From: CBDVBE01 sp964543525
GTDB lineage: Bacteria > Fibrobacterota > Chitinivibrionia > Chitinivibrionales > JANQEN01
Reading direction: 5' to 3'
DNA: 64,000 bases
NCBI GenBank assembly: GCA_964543525.1
Contig: CAZIYW010000007.1
Span: 1-64,000, forward strand
Made by a program: the position numbers and the translations under genes. Below the pieces are notes generated by a model. The model searched no databases and was not told the DNA's origin. It worked only from the letters and a program-made list of their open reading frames with translations. Shown here piece by piece: positions 43,331 through 53,245 of the stretch; the stretch's first letter is position 1, and each line of letters starts with the position of its first letter.

Positions 43331-44539
43331 GTGATTAAAAAATCAAATAAACTGAATGATGTCTGTTATGACATTCGCGGTCCGGTGATGGTTGAAGCCA
43401 AGCGGCTTGAAGAAGAGGGGTATCACATTCACAAACTGAATATCGGCAACCCCGGCGCCTTCGGATTTGATGCCCCCGAGGAAATTATTCACGATGTTAT
43501 TGTCAACCTGAATAACGCACAGGGGTATTGTGATTCCAAAGGACTTTTCGCAGCCCGTAAAGCAATCATGCAGGAAACACAGCAGCGCAATATCCCCGGC
43601 GTAACTATTGACGATCTGTATATCGGCAACGGTGTCAGTGAGCTTATTGTCATGGCAATGCAGGGACTGCTGAATACCGGTAACGAGATTCTGATTCCGG
43701 CTCCGGATTATCCCCTCTGGACCGCGGCGGTTAATCTTTCCGGGGGCAAACCGGTTCACTACCTGTGTGATGAACAGGCGGACTGGTACCCGGATATCAG
43801 GGATATTGAACGAAAAATCACTTCCAGAACCCGGGGTATCGTGGTTATCAACCCCAACAACCCTACCGGCTCGGTTTACTCACAGGATATTCTTGAACGT
43901 ATTGTTTCAATTGCACAAAACCATGGCCTGATAGTGTTTGCCGATGAGATTTACGATAAAATCGTGTACGACAACCGGAAGCATGTATCAATTGCATCAC
44001 TTGCCGATGATATCCTTTTTGTTACCTTTAACGGCCTTTCCAAAGCGTACCGTGCCGCAGGTTTTCGTGCCGGCTGGATGATTATCAGTGGTAATAAAAG
44101 CAGTGCCGCCGGCTATATCGAAGGTCTCGATATTCTCGCGTCAATGCGTCTCTGCAGTAATGTTCCTGCGCAGTTTGCCATTCAGACCGCCCTTGGCGGC
44201 TACCAGAGTATAAACGACCTTGTATTGCCCGGCGGCCGTTTGCGCGAGCAACGTGACTTTGCCTATAATAGAATTACCGCCATCCCCGGTATTTCATGTG
44301 TCAAACCACGTGCCGCCCTTTACCTGTTTCCCGGGATTGATTGTAAAAAATTCTCTATCCGGGATGATCAAAAGTTCATTCTCGATCTTCTCAAACAGGA
44401 GCGGCTCCTCCTGGTGCAGGGCACCGCATTCAGCTGGCCCCGCCCCGATCATTTCAGAATCGTATTTCTTCCTCGTATTGACGAACTGGAAGACGCCATT
44501 GACAAGCTGGCGCATTTTCTGTCCACTTACCGGCAGTAG
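43331..44539 (+). CDS. alaT: Class I/II aminotransferase (alanine-synthesising AlaT type)
   Basis: A 402-aa PLP aminotransferase. IHKLNIGNPGAFGFDAP near 33, PNNPTGSVYS near 180, DEIYDKIVYD near 208 and the PLP lysine in FNGLSKAYRAAGFRAGW near 240 match AlaT-type enzymes that make alanine from pyruvate and glutamate. The frame begins with GTG 43319; GTG 43331 has AGGTGG at a good distance and gives the standard N-terminus. Single gene, convergent with the desaturase-like gene. Confidence 0.85.
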   Translation: MIKKSNKLNDVCYDIRGPVMVEAKRLEEEGYHIHKLNIGNPGAFGFDAPEEIIHDVIVNLNNAQGYCDSKGLFAARKAIMQETQQRNIPGVTIDDLYIGNGVSELIVMAMQGLLNTGNEILIPAPDYPLWTAAVNLSGGKPVHYLCDEQADWYPDIRDIERKITSRTRGIVVINPNNPTGSVYSQDILERIVSIAQNHGLIVFADEIYDKIVYDNRKHVSIASLADDILFVTFNGLSKAYRAAGFRAGWMIISGNKSSAAGYIEGLDILASMRLCSNVPAQFAIQTALGGYQSINDLVLPGGRLREQRDFAYNRITAIPGISCVKPRAALYLFPGIDCKKFSIRDDQKFILDLLKQERLLLVQGTAFSWPRPDHFRIVFLPRIDELEDAIDKLAHFLSTYRQ

Positions 44540-44840
44540 CCCGTCCACTACCGAAGGAAACGAGTATGGAAGAATGAAAAAAAGAGGCCCCATGCTTATA
44601 AAAAGCATTCAGGAATTGCTTCTGATAATAACCCTTGAAGTGGTGTAGCCGGGACACAGGACTTCCCTGCCCCGCAGCCAGGTCCACCCAGGTATACGGT
44701 CCGAATTCCCTTTTTCAAAGTTGGGGGTATACCCGATGCCGGAAAAGATCCCACACATCAGGCCGCCGAATCCTGATTCAATAATAATCACATCATATGT
44801 GAAGCCGACAAAACGCGCTTCTTTGCATAAAGTGAGTTTA
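44540..44840. other. Intergenic region between convergent genes
   Basis: About 300 bp between two convergent genes. Short frames exist on both strands (for example 24 codons from ATG 44574) but none has a family pattern or ribosome binding site. No clear terminator found. Confidence 0.4.
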
Positions 44841-46298
44841 CTACATACTCTTCTGTGACATAAGTATTATTTTTGAAACAGCATATGCATTGGACATCAC
44901 ATTCCATATACCGCAGCCTGGTTTACCCCAGTGACCGGTCTGGAACAAATTCTTTATATGAGTAGTGTAAGGCATTTTCGCCTCGCCATACATGTTTCGG
45001 GTGTTTTCAAAGCCATATATTGCCCCTTCAGTATTAAGCGTATACCGTTCAAACGTGCCGGGTGAACCGACATCCATACAAACGATATACTCTTTTAAAC
45101 CAGGATATAGCTTCTCTGCCTTGACCAGCATTTTTTCTGCAATACGCATTTTCTCATGCTTCCAGTCTGTGCTATAGGATTTCTGAACGAAATTCATCAG
45201 GGTAAGCGTCGGGTATTCCGGCTTGTCAACTGTCCTTAAAAAAATAAGATGATCGATCTGCTCTTTTCTGTTGTCGAGCACATTCTGAAATATTCTTTTA
45301 TTATCCAGCGAATCGTACCAGAATGTGATGTAATGAGGCAGTAAGGCATCGAACCCGGGCTTCATGCCGAGGTAGACAATGACACATGAGGTTGAAGGAT
45401 GCAAACCGGCGAGTCGTTTCTGCCAGCGTTTTCCCCGATACTTTTCTTCGATCAGATGATTGTGCAGGAGATAGGGACTACAGTTGGAAATAAAAATATC
45501 AGCATTAATTTCTTCACCTGTCTCGGTAAACACGCTATATGCCTTTTTCCCTTCAACCGCAAGCGAGGTAACACGGCATTTTGTTTTTATAGCCCCGCCC
45601 CGTTGGATAATAACGGATGCGAGGGCGTCGGCAATAGTGGAAAAACCGTTCCTGCAAAAGTGTGACCCTTCAAGGAAATGTACCACATACATCATGAAAG
45701 AGAACAGTGCCGGCCCATACTCCGGTGAAGAGCCAACATAGGGCCACTGCCCGTAAAAGAGATCACACAGTTTATTATCGGTAAAAATACTGCTGATGAA
45801 TTTTTGATAGGAGGTATTATGAAACTGTGAGACAAACTCCACTCTCTCCTGCATGTACTGTTGTTCATAAGCATACTGCGGCTGGATAATATTTGAATTA
45901 AACAACTCTATCTGTTTAAGAAAATTATTAATATTGTCTTTCTGATGGGGAAAGGACATATACAGGTACTCACAAATTGCTTCCTTCTCCGCCGGCATCA
46001 CCAGCGAATATTCAGGATTGCGGATACTGAACATTTCAGGAAATGCAACGGTTTCAATACAGTCTTCAATACCGAGCAGCCTCAGCAGATACATGATAAA
46101 ACCGTCTTTACTCAGTGAAACGGAATGTATGCCCGATTCAAAAACGTATTTGCGGCGCTTGAAATTATGTGCATAGCCGCCGATTTTTATATGCTGCTCA
46201 AGTACCAGCACGCGCATGCCTGCACGGGCAAGAAATGCGCCGCAGGTTAATCCGCCTATACCTGAACCGATAATAATTGCATCGTATTTGCCGGACAC
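44841..46298 (-). CDS. Carotenoid desaturase/retinol-saturase-like FAD oxidoreductase
   Basis: A 485-aa flavoprotein with GTG start. The dinucleotide-binding IIIGSGIGGLTCGAFLARAG near 8, then VLEQHIKIGGYAHNF, and a C-terminal FAD segment NLFQTGHWGKPGCGIWN near 440 are the CrtI/CrtH-like pattern. Known relatives desaturate, saturate or isomerise polyenes. No phytoene synthase lies nearby; the next gene is an LpxL-like acyltransferase in the same direction, which hints at a membrane lipid or polyene pigment. Substrate undetermined. Confidence 0.8.
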   Translation of the reverse strand: MSGKYDAIIIGSGIGGLTCGAFLARAGMRVLVLEQHIKIGGYAHNFKRRKYVFESGIHSVSLSKDGFIMYLLRLLGIEDCIETVAFPEMFSIRNPEYSLVMPAEKEAICEYLYMSFPHQKDNINNFLKQIELFNSNIIQPQYAYEQQYMQERVEFVSQFHNTSYQKFISSIFTDNKLCDLFYGQWPYVGSSPEYGPALFSFMMYVVHFLEGSHFCRNGFSTIADALASVIIQRGGAIKTKCRVTSLAVEGKKAYSVFTETGEEINADIFISNCSPYLLHNHLIEEKYRGKRWQKRLAGLHPSTSCVIVYLGMKPGFDALLPHYITFWYDSLDNKRIFQNVLDNRKEQIDHLIFLRTVDKPEYPTLTLMNFVQKSYSTDWKHEKMRIAEKMLVKAEKLYPGLKEYIVCMDVGSPGTFERYTLNTEGAIYGFENTRNMYGEAKMPYTTHIKNLFQTGHWGKPGCGIWNVMSNAYAVSKIILMSQKSM

Positions 46299-46460
46299 TC
46301 AGCCACTCACTTTTTCATTGTTATTAATACTTCTCTGCAGTGAAAAAAGATTTTATATCATCTCTGTATGGTAATGCCTGGTATAATTACATCAATAATA
46401 ATCCTGTATAATCCTGCGGCCGGGTATTTTACCACCACCAATGTCTAAGCTAAAGAGGTG

Positions 46461-47348
46461 TTAATCCTCACGTGTAATAAAAGGAATCTCTTCATGGAGA
46501 TAATACCATTGCGCAATATTTTCAGTGATAACGGCCTCAAGGTTATGGTACATTGTCTGAATCAGGTCAGGGCTCTCACTATCAACCGGCATTAGACGGA
46601 GATGATAAGTGTGATTCTCTCCCCGAACCATGAATGCATTAAAAACCGCCACCTGTGTATTGGTAAAACGTAGTATTTTATCCAGACCGGATCCGCCTGA
46701 AACCGTTTTTCCCAATAACTTTACGGGCTTGCTGTATTCGTTCTTTTCATCAAAAACCGTTACCATAATCTCCTTTTTTCGCAACACGGCAGCCATTTCA
46801 AGAGCCGTAACAGACCCCGGTTTACCGATTTCAATAATGTGAATCGGACCATATAAACCACTCTCTTCCATCTTTGCCGCCTGCATATGAGCCATCTCTG
46901 AAAAATGTTCTGTGGTATAACGCAACGCGGCATGAATCGGAAGCCGAAACATCGCTAGTGTTGGTACGATACACTCAACGCCGCCAAAATGGGCAACTGC
47001 AAGAAGAACTCCTTTACCGTCGCTCCTCGCATTTTCCAACTGCTCAAGGGCATTACCCATTTTTACATTTTCAGAAAGAAAAGCATGGTGCTTTTCAATA
47101 GGAATGCAGACCGGCAGCACTTTCTCAAAGTAGTGCAGAATTATATGCTGTTTAATGGAATGAACAAGACCCGCTGAATACCGGATACCAAACCGGCTGA
47201 GATTCGCCGTTATAACCCCCGTCTCTTGGGGATTTTCCTGAAACCAGGTCATACCTTTTTCAATAAAGTAATCACGGATGTATGCAGGGCTGCTGCCACA
47301 CACCGTTTTGAGTATATCCTGCGATTGAAGGCAACTGCTGAGACTCAT
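46461..47348 (-). CDS. LpxL/HtrB-type lipid acyltransferase
   Basis: A 295-aa acyltransferase. The catalytic H-x4-E is seen in AVAHFGGVE near 118, and the size matches LpxL/LpxM family members that add a secondary acyl chain to lipid A or similar lipids; related proteins also occur in aryl-polyene pathways. No N-terminal membrane anchor is obvious. It lies 162 bp upstream of the desaturase-like gene on the same strand. Confidence 0.78.
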   Translation of the reverse strand: MSLSSCLQSQDILKTVCGSSPAYIRDYFIEKGMTWFQENPQETGVITANLSRFGIRYSAGLVHSIKQHIILHYFEKVLPVCIPIEKHHAFLSENVKMGNALEQLENARSDGKGVLLAVAHFGGVECIVPTLAMFRLPIHAALRYTTEHFSEMAHMQAAKMEESGLYGPIHIIEIGKPGSVTALEMAAVLRKKEIMVTVFDEKNEYSKPVKLLGKTVSGGSGLDKILRFTNTQVAVFNAFMVRGENHTYHLRLMPVDSESPDLIQTMYHNLEAVITENIAQWYYLHEEIPFITRED

Positions 47349-47567
47349 AAGGTTACCGGCACCGTTTCGGGAGAAAAGTAATAATATAATTATTACAGGC
47401 CTGAACAGGCTACTTTAAATCATGGTTTACCCGTATGAAAAGCACTGGTCATTTTTTATCGCGGCAACCGTTCGAAAATTAGGTGTAATTAATCCACACA
47501 AAGTATATTCCGAAAATAACTCTGCATACTGATATGCACTTAACAAAAACAGTTTGACAACATAACC

Positions 47568-49589
47568 GTGTCTATGCCGGTAAAAAAACAACATTCCCGT
47601 CTCGATTTCCTGTCGCCGGTTTCGGTCATCCCCGGTTTCGGTGCGAAACGTATAGCTGCATTACGGGATGCCGGTATTGAAACGGTGGGAGATTTGCTGT
47701 ATCATTTTCCCCGCCGGTATCAGGATCGATCCGCCATTATCCCCATCGCAGATCTTGCCGACCATCTTGACACCGAGTGCGCGGTTATCGGCACGATTAC
47801 GCAGACACGGGTAGAGCAGGGACGAAAACCGCGCCTGCGAATCCAGGTCACCGATGACACCGGCACCTTTGAGGCTCTGTGGTTTCAGGGAATTTCTTTT
47901 TTCAGAAAGAGTTTATACAAAGGTAAACGGATTCTTCTTTACGGAAGAGTTAAAAAATTTCAGCAATATCAGATGCTCCACCCGCATATTGAAACAGTCC
48001 GTTCCGGCACCTCGGCGGCAGACGTTCCTTATATGCCGCTCTACCCCCTTACACAGGCTATGCGTGATGTCCATATGCGGCAGAAAGCACTCTTTAAAGC
48101 AATCCGCTGGATTTTTAAAAACGTAAAACATTATCCGCAGATCCTTCCGCAAAGAATCGAGCAGAAAAAGCAGTTCCCGCCGCTGGCGACCTGCCTGCGT
48201 GAGATCCATCTCCCTGCCGCGCCGGAGGATTTACAAAAGTACTATGCCCGCCTCCGGTATGAGGAGGTGTATCAGACAGCACTGACCCTTCGCTGGAGTA
48301 AACGAAAATTTGCCCTGCCCGGACGGGAAATGCAACCGGGTGTGCTGCCGGAAAAAGTCAAATCGCTGCTCCCGTTTACACTCACTGAGGATCAGCGGAA
48401 AGCAATCTCAGCTCTGTACCGCGATGCGGCATCATCAAAACGAATGCATCGCCTCCTGCAGGGAGATGTCGGCTCAGGTAAAACCATTGTCGCCTTCTTC
48501 GCCTGCCTCCCGGCCCTCAATGAAGGACTTCAGGTTGCCTGGCTGGCCCCCACTGAAGTTCTTGCCCGACAGACATTCACCTTGCTGTCGCAATGGCTTT
48601 CGCCCCTTGGCGTCGCCTGCGATATGCTGCGAGGCGGTATCTCCTCAAAGAAAAAGCGAGAACTCCTTAGAAACCTCAGCGCCGGGAATCTTACCTTTGT
48701 AGTAGGCACCCACGCGTTACTTCAGCCTTCCGTTAAATTCTCACACCTGGGAATGATAGTCATTGACGAGCAGCATAAATTCGGCACGGAGCAGCGTCTG
48801 ACCCTGCAGCAGAAGGATCCGGCATCAGATTTTCTCCTTATGTCCGCAACACCAATCCCTCAGACACTTGCCAAAACGCTTTACGGGGATCTTGATATCG
48901 TGACCATCCGATCTCTTCCCCGGGGAAGGCAGCCGGTCAGCACCCACCTTGTTCCGGAAAGAAAGCGCCGGGATATGGAGCAGTTTATCTTCACGGAATT
49001 AACAGAGAACAATTCGCAGGCATTCTGTATAGTACCCCGTATAGAAAGTGATAATGATTCCGAGACTATCAAGGATGTATATACTGTGTATGAAGCGCTG
49101 CGGAAAGGGGTACTGGGCCGGCTCCCGACAGCCGTTATTCACGGTAAACTCAATACAGTCGAAAAAGAACATACCATGCAGGCATTCTCTGAAGGAGAGA
49201 TTAAGATTCTGATTGCCACCACCGTAGTCGAAGTGGGTATTGATGTGCCCAATGCAACAATCATGATCATCGAAAGTGCAGACAGGTATGGGCTTTCACA
49301 GTTGCATCAGCTGCGGGGACGGGTGGGACGTGGCGACAAAAAGGCCTATGCCTTTCTTTTGACCAATTCCACGGAAAATGAGCTGACCATTGAACGCCTG
49401 AAGAAATTCTGTCGTCTGTATGACGGTTTTGCGCTCGCCGACCTTGATCTCTCATTGCGGGGGCCGGGTGAGGTTGCCGGGTTCCGTCAGCATGGATGGG
49501 ATGACCTCAAAATAGCGGATATTATTGCAGACGCAGATATATTCAGGGAAATTCAGGAGGAGCTTGATAGTATCCTTGCAACGGATTAA
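47568..49589 (+). CDS. recG: ATP-dependent DNA helicase RecG
   Basis: A 673-aa branch-migration helicase that remodels stalled forks and Holliday junctions. The N-terminal wedge domain has IPGFGAKRIAALRDAGI and HFPRRYQDRS; helicase motifs include LLQGDVGSGKTIVAF (~302), VIDEQHKFGTEQR (DExH box, ~400), LLMSATPIPQTLAKTL and the QLRGRVGRG motif VI (~585). The C-terminal DFGE-type region RGPGEVAGFRQHG is present. Start may be GTG 47568 or ATG 47574. Confidence 0.95.
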   Translation: MSMPVKKQHSRLDFLSPVSVIPGFGAKRIAALRDAGIETVGDLLYHFPRRYQDRSAIIPIADLADHLDTECAVIGTITQTRVEQGRKPRLRIQVTDDTGTFEALWFQGISFFRKSLYKGKRILLYGRVKKFQQYQMLHPHIETVRSGTSAADVPYMPLYPLTQAMRDVHMRQKALFKAIRWIFKNVKHYPQILPQRIEQKKQFPPLATCLREIHLPAAPEDLQKYYARLRYEEVYQTALTLRWSKRKFALPGREMQPGVLPEKVKSLLPFTLTEDQRKAISALYRDAASSKRMHRLLQGDVGSGKTIVAFFACLPALNEGLQVAWLAPTEVLARQTFTLLSQWLSPLGVACDMLRGGISSKKKRELLRNLSAGNLTFVVGTHALLQPSVKFSHLGMIVIDEQHKFGTEQRLTLQQKDPASDFLLMSATPIPQTLAKTLYGDLDIVTIRSLPRGRQPVSTHLVPERKRRDMEQFIFTELTENNSQAFCIVPRIESDNDSETIKDVYTVYEALRKGVLGRLPTAVIHGKLNTVEKEHTMQAFSEGEIKILIATTVVEVGIDVPNATIMIIESADRYGLSQLHQLRGRVGRGDKKAYAFLLTNSTENELTIERLKKFCRLYDGFALADLDLSLRGPGEVAGFRQHGWDDLKIADIIADADIFREIQEELDSILATD

Positions 49590-49782
49590 ATTTCATTCCA
49601 TTACAATTTTTGTAGTTTTTCCATTTTCCCTTTTACTATATTATGGAATCAAAATTTAAAAATATTAGGGGGAAATAATAATATTTCTGTTTTACCAGGG
49701 GTTTTTACTATTTTATGGATAATTCAGATCACCGCACATTCCTAAATATTATGGCCGACAACCAATAACGCGAGTATCAGGT
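49590..49782. repeat. Intergenic region with 18-bp direct repeats
   Basis: TTTTACTATATTATGGAA (49631-49648) recurs as TTTTACTATTTTATGGAT (49703-49720), 16 of 18 bases equal and 72 bp apart. Each copy contains an ATG opening a very short frame (11 and 17 codons). They lie just upstream of the GT2 synthase and may be promoter or operator duplications. Confidence 0.4.
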
Positions 49783-51291
49783 ATGATTGGATTTATTGCA
49801 CTTTGTGTGATGTACATTACATGTTCTGCACTGCTGTTGGGATATGGGATCCAATGTTATGTCCTGACCTTTCTGTATGTGAAGGCACGGAAAAGGAAAG
49901 TCTCGACACAACGGGAACGAATGCATTTTTTCGATACCATAACTGAGGAACATGCATATCCGTTTGTGGTAACCCAGCTTCCCATGTTTAACGAAAAGAC
50001 CGTGGCAATTCGTATTATCGAAGCTGCTGCGGCAATGGACTATCCGGTATCCAGACACGAGATACAGGTACTGGATGACAGTACTGACGAGACCCGCGAC
50101 ATAGTTGATGAAACTGTTGCACGAATTAAAGCACAGGGGAAAAACATTTCAGTTATTCGCCGTGAAGATCGCACGGGTTTCAAAGCAGGCGCCTTGCAGA
50201 ATGGATTATCCAAGACAGATGCAGAATTCGTTGCTATTTTCGATGCAGATTTTGTCCCTCATCCGGATTTTCTCAAAAAGGCTATTCCGTTTTTTATTGA
50301 CAGACCGGAAATCGGTCTTGTGCAGGGACGCTGGACTCATTTGAATAAAAAAGCCTCCATGATCACCCGTACGCAGGCAATGGGTATTGACGGCCATTTC
50401 ATGATTGAGCAGGCGGCACGGAGCTGGAACGATTTATATATGAATTTTAACGGCACGGCCGGGGTGTTCCGTTGCGCTGCTATCGAGAATTCCGGGGGCT
50501 GGCAGCATGATACGCTGACTGAAGACATGGATCTGTCCTACCGCATGCAGCTTGCCGGCTGGAAAACCGAATACGTTCCGGATCTCGAAGTCCCGGCTGA
50601 AATACCTGAGGATATAAACGCATTCAAGAATCAGCAGTTCAGATGGGCCAAGGGATCAATCCAGACCGCGCTTAAAATAATACCCCTGCTCACCCCCCGC
50701 ATGGTGAAAGGCGAGATTCCACTGTTCAAATACATTCAGGCAATACTGCACCTGACCCACTACTCGGTACACCCGCTGATGCTTATGATGGCCATTCTCT
50801 CCATGCCGATACTCACATTTGTCAATATATCCATGCCGGTACCGCTTTTTGTGTTACTCCTTATCGCCATCGGCCTGGCAACGGGCGGTCCGTCAACTAT
50901 GTATCTCATCTCGCAGCATTTTATCGGCAACAAGAAACGTAAAGCAATCATGCTTATCCCGGCCATGATGATTACCGGTACCGGACTTGCGGTAAATAAC
51001 GGTAAGGCGGTCATGGAAGCGTTAATGAGAAAAACCTCACCGTTTCTGCGCACGCCGAAAAAGGGCAGCAAAAAACCCGGTATCTATAAGCCACTCAAAG
51101 ATCTTACCAGTATTATTGAGATCCTTGTCGGTGCCTATTGCATGACCAGTTTTGCCATGTTTCTGGGATACAAAAACTTTCTTGTTACACCGTTTCTGGC
51201 TCTCTATGCAACGGGTTTTCTTTTTACCGGCGTTGTGTCAATTATCCATTTTCAGAAGCCTGAACTTATCGATATTAAATTTTTTAAATAG
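49783..51291 (+). CDS. Processive membrane glycosyltransferase (GT2, cellulose/mannan synthase-like)
   Basis: A 502-aa GT2 synthase. One N-terminal helix, then the D-D-S (QVLDDSTDETRD, ~86), D-x-D (IFDADFVPHPDF, ~145), T-E-D (DTLTEDMDLSYR, ~247) and Q-x-x-R-W (NQQFRWAKG, ~288) motifs, followed by about four membrane helices (~325-490). This is the complete processive synthase set, closest in layout to CslA/beta-mannan or glucan synthases; no PilZ domain. It polymerises a beta-linked glycan across the inner membrane; no export partner is adjacent. Confidence 0.87.
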   Translation: MIGFIALCVMYITCSALLLGYGIQCYVLTFLYVKARKRKVSTQRERMHFFDTITEEHAYPFVVTQLPMFNEKTVAIRIIEAAAAMDYPVSRHEIQVLDDSTDETRDIVDETVARIKAQGKNISVIRREDRTGFKAGALQNGLSKTDAEFVAIFDADFVPHPDFLKKAIPFFIDRPEIGLVQGRWTHLNKKASMITRTQAMGIDGHFMIEQAARSWNDLYMNFNGTAGVFRCAAIENSGGWQHDTLTEDMDLSYRMQLAGWKTEYVPDLEVPAEIPEDINAFKNQQFRWAKGSIQTALKIIPLLTPRMVKGEIPLFKYIQAILHLTHYSVHPLMLMMAILSMPILTFVNISMPVPLFVLLLIAIGLATGGPSTMYLISQHFIGNKKRKAIMLIPAMMITGTGLAVNNGKAVMEALMRKTSPFLRTPKKGSKKPGIYKPLKDLTSIIEILVGAYCMTSFAMFLGYKNFLVTPFLALYATGFLFTGVVSIIHFQKPELIDIKFFK

Positions 51292-51427
51292 GGGACTTTC
51301 CCCCGTTTCTATTGCAACAGCACCTTCCCTATATGCAACAGCATAAACGATAAAAATCCTGGTAAAACAATACTGCAAACGGTATTTTCATTACAAAGGT
51401 GTCATTTCTCCCAAGGTAATTACCTTT

Positions 51428-51871
51428 ATGAACAATAATGATTTTATTGTCTCCTGGGAACAGTTTCACCGGGACACCGGAACCCTTACCGAAATACTCC
51501 GTCCCCTGGGGCCGTGGTCCAAGATTGTAGCAGTCACCCGCGGCGGCCTGTTTCCAACCGCTATTATTGCACGGGAGCTCTCTATAAGAATAATCGATAC
51601 TGTCTGTATCGCCAGTTATAAGGGCCGGGAACAGAAACCCCTTACCATCCTTAAAAAAATTGACCTGAGCAATAACGATCGGATTCTCTTCGTTGACGAT
51701 CTTGTTGACACAGGAGAAACTGCCCGTTCAGTACGAGAGCTGTACCCACACGCCCACTATGCTGTCGTGTATGCCAAACCTGTCGGCAAGCCCTTCGTGC
51801 ACAGCTATGTTACTGAAGTAGAACAGGAGCGATGGATTATCTTTCCGTGGGATGCACCAGCGGAACAATAA
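51428..51871 (+). CDS. gpt: Phosphoribosyltransferase (xanthine-guanine type)
   Basis: A 147-aa type I phosphoribosyltransferase. The PRPP loop ILFVDDLVDTGETAR is near 80, and VTRGGLFPTAIIAREL near 37 forms the pyrophosphate loop. Size and WIIFPWD at the C-terminus are as in E. coli Gpt-like purine salvage enzymes, which make XMP/GMP from xanthine/guanine. The exact base is not certain. Confidence 0.83.
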   Translation: MNNNDFIVSWEQFHRDTGTLTEILRPLGPWSKIVAVTRGGLFPTAIIARELSIRIIDTVCIASYKGREQKPLTILKKIDLSNNDRILFVDDLVDTGETARSVRELYPHAHYAVVYAKPVGKPFVHSYVTEVEQERWIIFPWDAPAEQ

Positions 51872-51886
51872 GAGTACCCGTCACCG

Positions 51887-52357
51887 TCAGGGAGTAAGTA
51901 CAATCTCTCTCCGGTTAATTCCCAGAGTCACCTTTTCATTCTCATGTATCACTCCCAGATGGGGTGCCAGCACCTCAAGTACCGAATCATCCTGGAAATG
52001 ATCGGGCTTGGTCTCCGGATGGGGATAATAGATATAACCGTCAACCTCTTTTTCCCGGCACAATACTTTACATCGTGAAAAAGAAAAGGTCTCGATATAC
52101 CCGTTGTACCACCGGACCCGCTCAAAAACCCACTGGGGATTAGCCACGGTAAAGGTATACGGTGTAATGGATACGTTGAGGGTTCCGGCATAGCACCGGC
52201 GGATATCCAGCCCCCGTTCAAGAAAATGAGGCGATTGCAAGGCAATGCTTCCTTTCGGGTACGGTGAATCCGCTGCACATCCGGAAGCTACGCCGTATCC
52301 CTTTTTCAGAACACCAGTGACAAACTGTAAAGTGGAATCCCGCGCTGTATCATTCAT
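51887..52357 (-). CDS. Hypothetical protein with GTLNV motif (possible cradle-loop barrel)
   Basis: A 156-aa protein of no recognised family. VLKKGYGVASGCA, then ERGLDIRRCYAGTLNVSITP, recall the arrangement in the archaeal CTP-dependent riboflavin kinase (DUF120), where a G-T-L-N-V segment follows a glycine-rich turn. The likeness is by eye only. Convergent with the phosphoribosyltransferase gene, 15 bp apart. Confidence 0.6.
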   Translation of the reverse strand: MNDTARDSTLQFVTGVLKKGYGVASGCAADSPYPKGSIALQSPHFLERGLDIRRCYAGTLNVSITPYTFTVANPQWVFERVRWYNGYIETFSFSRCKVLCREKEVDGYIYYPHPETKPDHFQDDSVLEVLAPHLGVIHENEKVTLGINRREIVLTP

Positions 52358-52560
52358 ACATTCTTACATCGTACCGAATAGTAAATACTGCTCTATAAAT
52401 ATACGACACTCCTGTATTAAAAAACCATACACAAAACGTGTACATTTTATTTAAAATTGCTGAAAGTGTGCACCAATTTATGCTTATATTAATGTATATA
52501 TACGTAATATATAATTGTAAACCTTTAAATCTGAAGACTACCGACACGTGAGGGGACCGC

Positions 52561-53214
52561 ATGAGGTACAGGACCGGTACTATACTGTCTGTGTTGTTTC
52601 TACTCCTGGTAATAACCGCACTATATCCAATGGATGGGGTTGATTACTCAACGGTACCGCCGGACAGCATGGATCCGCAGACTCTGCCGCAGGAACCCCT
52701 TGCGGCAACACGAAACTCATTTAAAAAAGATCTGCCGTCATGTGCAGACTGGAACACGAAAGAACTGATAGTCAACGAATGTTTCTTTAAAAAACCGGGG
52801 AACTGTCCGTCAAACCCGGATGAGGTCGATCTTGACCTCTCAAAAGTAACCGCTATTACATTCTCGCCGGTGCTACTTGACACATCATTGCAGGGTACGG
52901 TTGAGCTTAAAGAAGTAGTATGTTACAGCGCCGGGGAGATTGGCAATACGGCTATACAAAACGTCCCACTCGCCGCTCAGCACGCCGACTTGACAATAAA
53001 TAAAATTACGCCGCAGCTTATCCGGGCGACAGTCCCATTCACCGGCAACTACTCTATTGCTTTGTTTGATATAAAGGAAAGAACCGTCACCTCCCCAGTG
53101 AACGGAATCCTTACAAAAGGAGCGCGCACTGTAACCTGGGACAGCGGAGCCATGGGTGCTACCATGTATAAGACCGGGACCCTGGGGATCGTAGGAAGGT
53201 TCATTACCCTCTAA
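52561..53214 (+). CDS. Secreted hypothetical protein
   Basis: A 217-aa protein with a Sec signal peptide (TILSVLFLLLVITALYP). The mature part is beta-rich; GTVELKEVVCYS and ITPQLIRATVPFTGNYSIALFD followed by GARTVTWDSG near 195 resemble the strand pattern of a C-terminal sorting/Ig-like domain, but no conserved family is apparent. It ends 31 bp before the C25 peptidase gene and may be co-transcribed. Confidence 0.6.
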   Translation: MRYRTGTILSVLFLLLVITALYPMDGVDYSTVPPDSMDPQTLPQEPLAATRNSFKKDLPSCADWNTKELIVNECFFKKPGNCPSNPDEVDLDLSKVTAITFSPVLLDTSLQGTVELKEVVCYSAGEIGNTAIQNVPLAAQHADLTINKITPQLIRATVPFTGNYSIALFDIKERTVTSPVNGILTKGARTVTWDSGAMGATMYKTGTLGIVGRFITL

Positions 53215-53245
53215 ACCTGTATTCTAAAACATAATCGGAGGCAAC

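Noticed and set aside
44574..44648. 24-codon frame with I/L-rich end after the aminotransferase
   Set aside because: Looked like a leader peptide, but no terminator and no downstream biosynthetic gene on that strand follow.
44609..44791. 60-codon minus-strand frame with a glycine-rich start
   Set aside because: No ribosome binding site and no recognisable domain.
48310..48702. 130-codon frame inside recG
   Set aside because: Plus-strand alternate frame of a clear helicase gene; no independent support.
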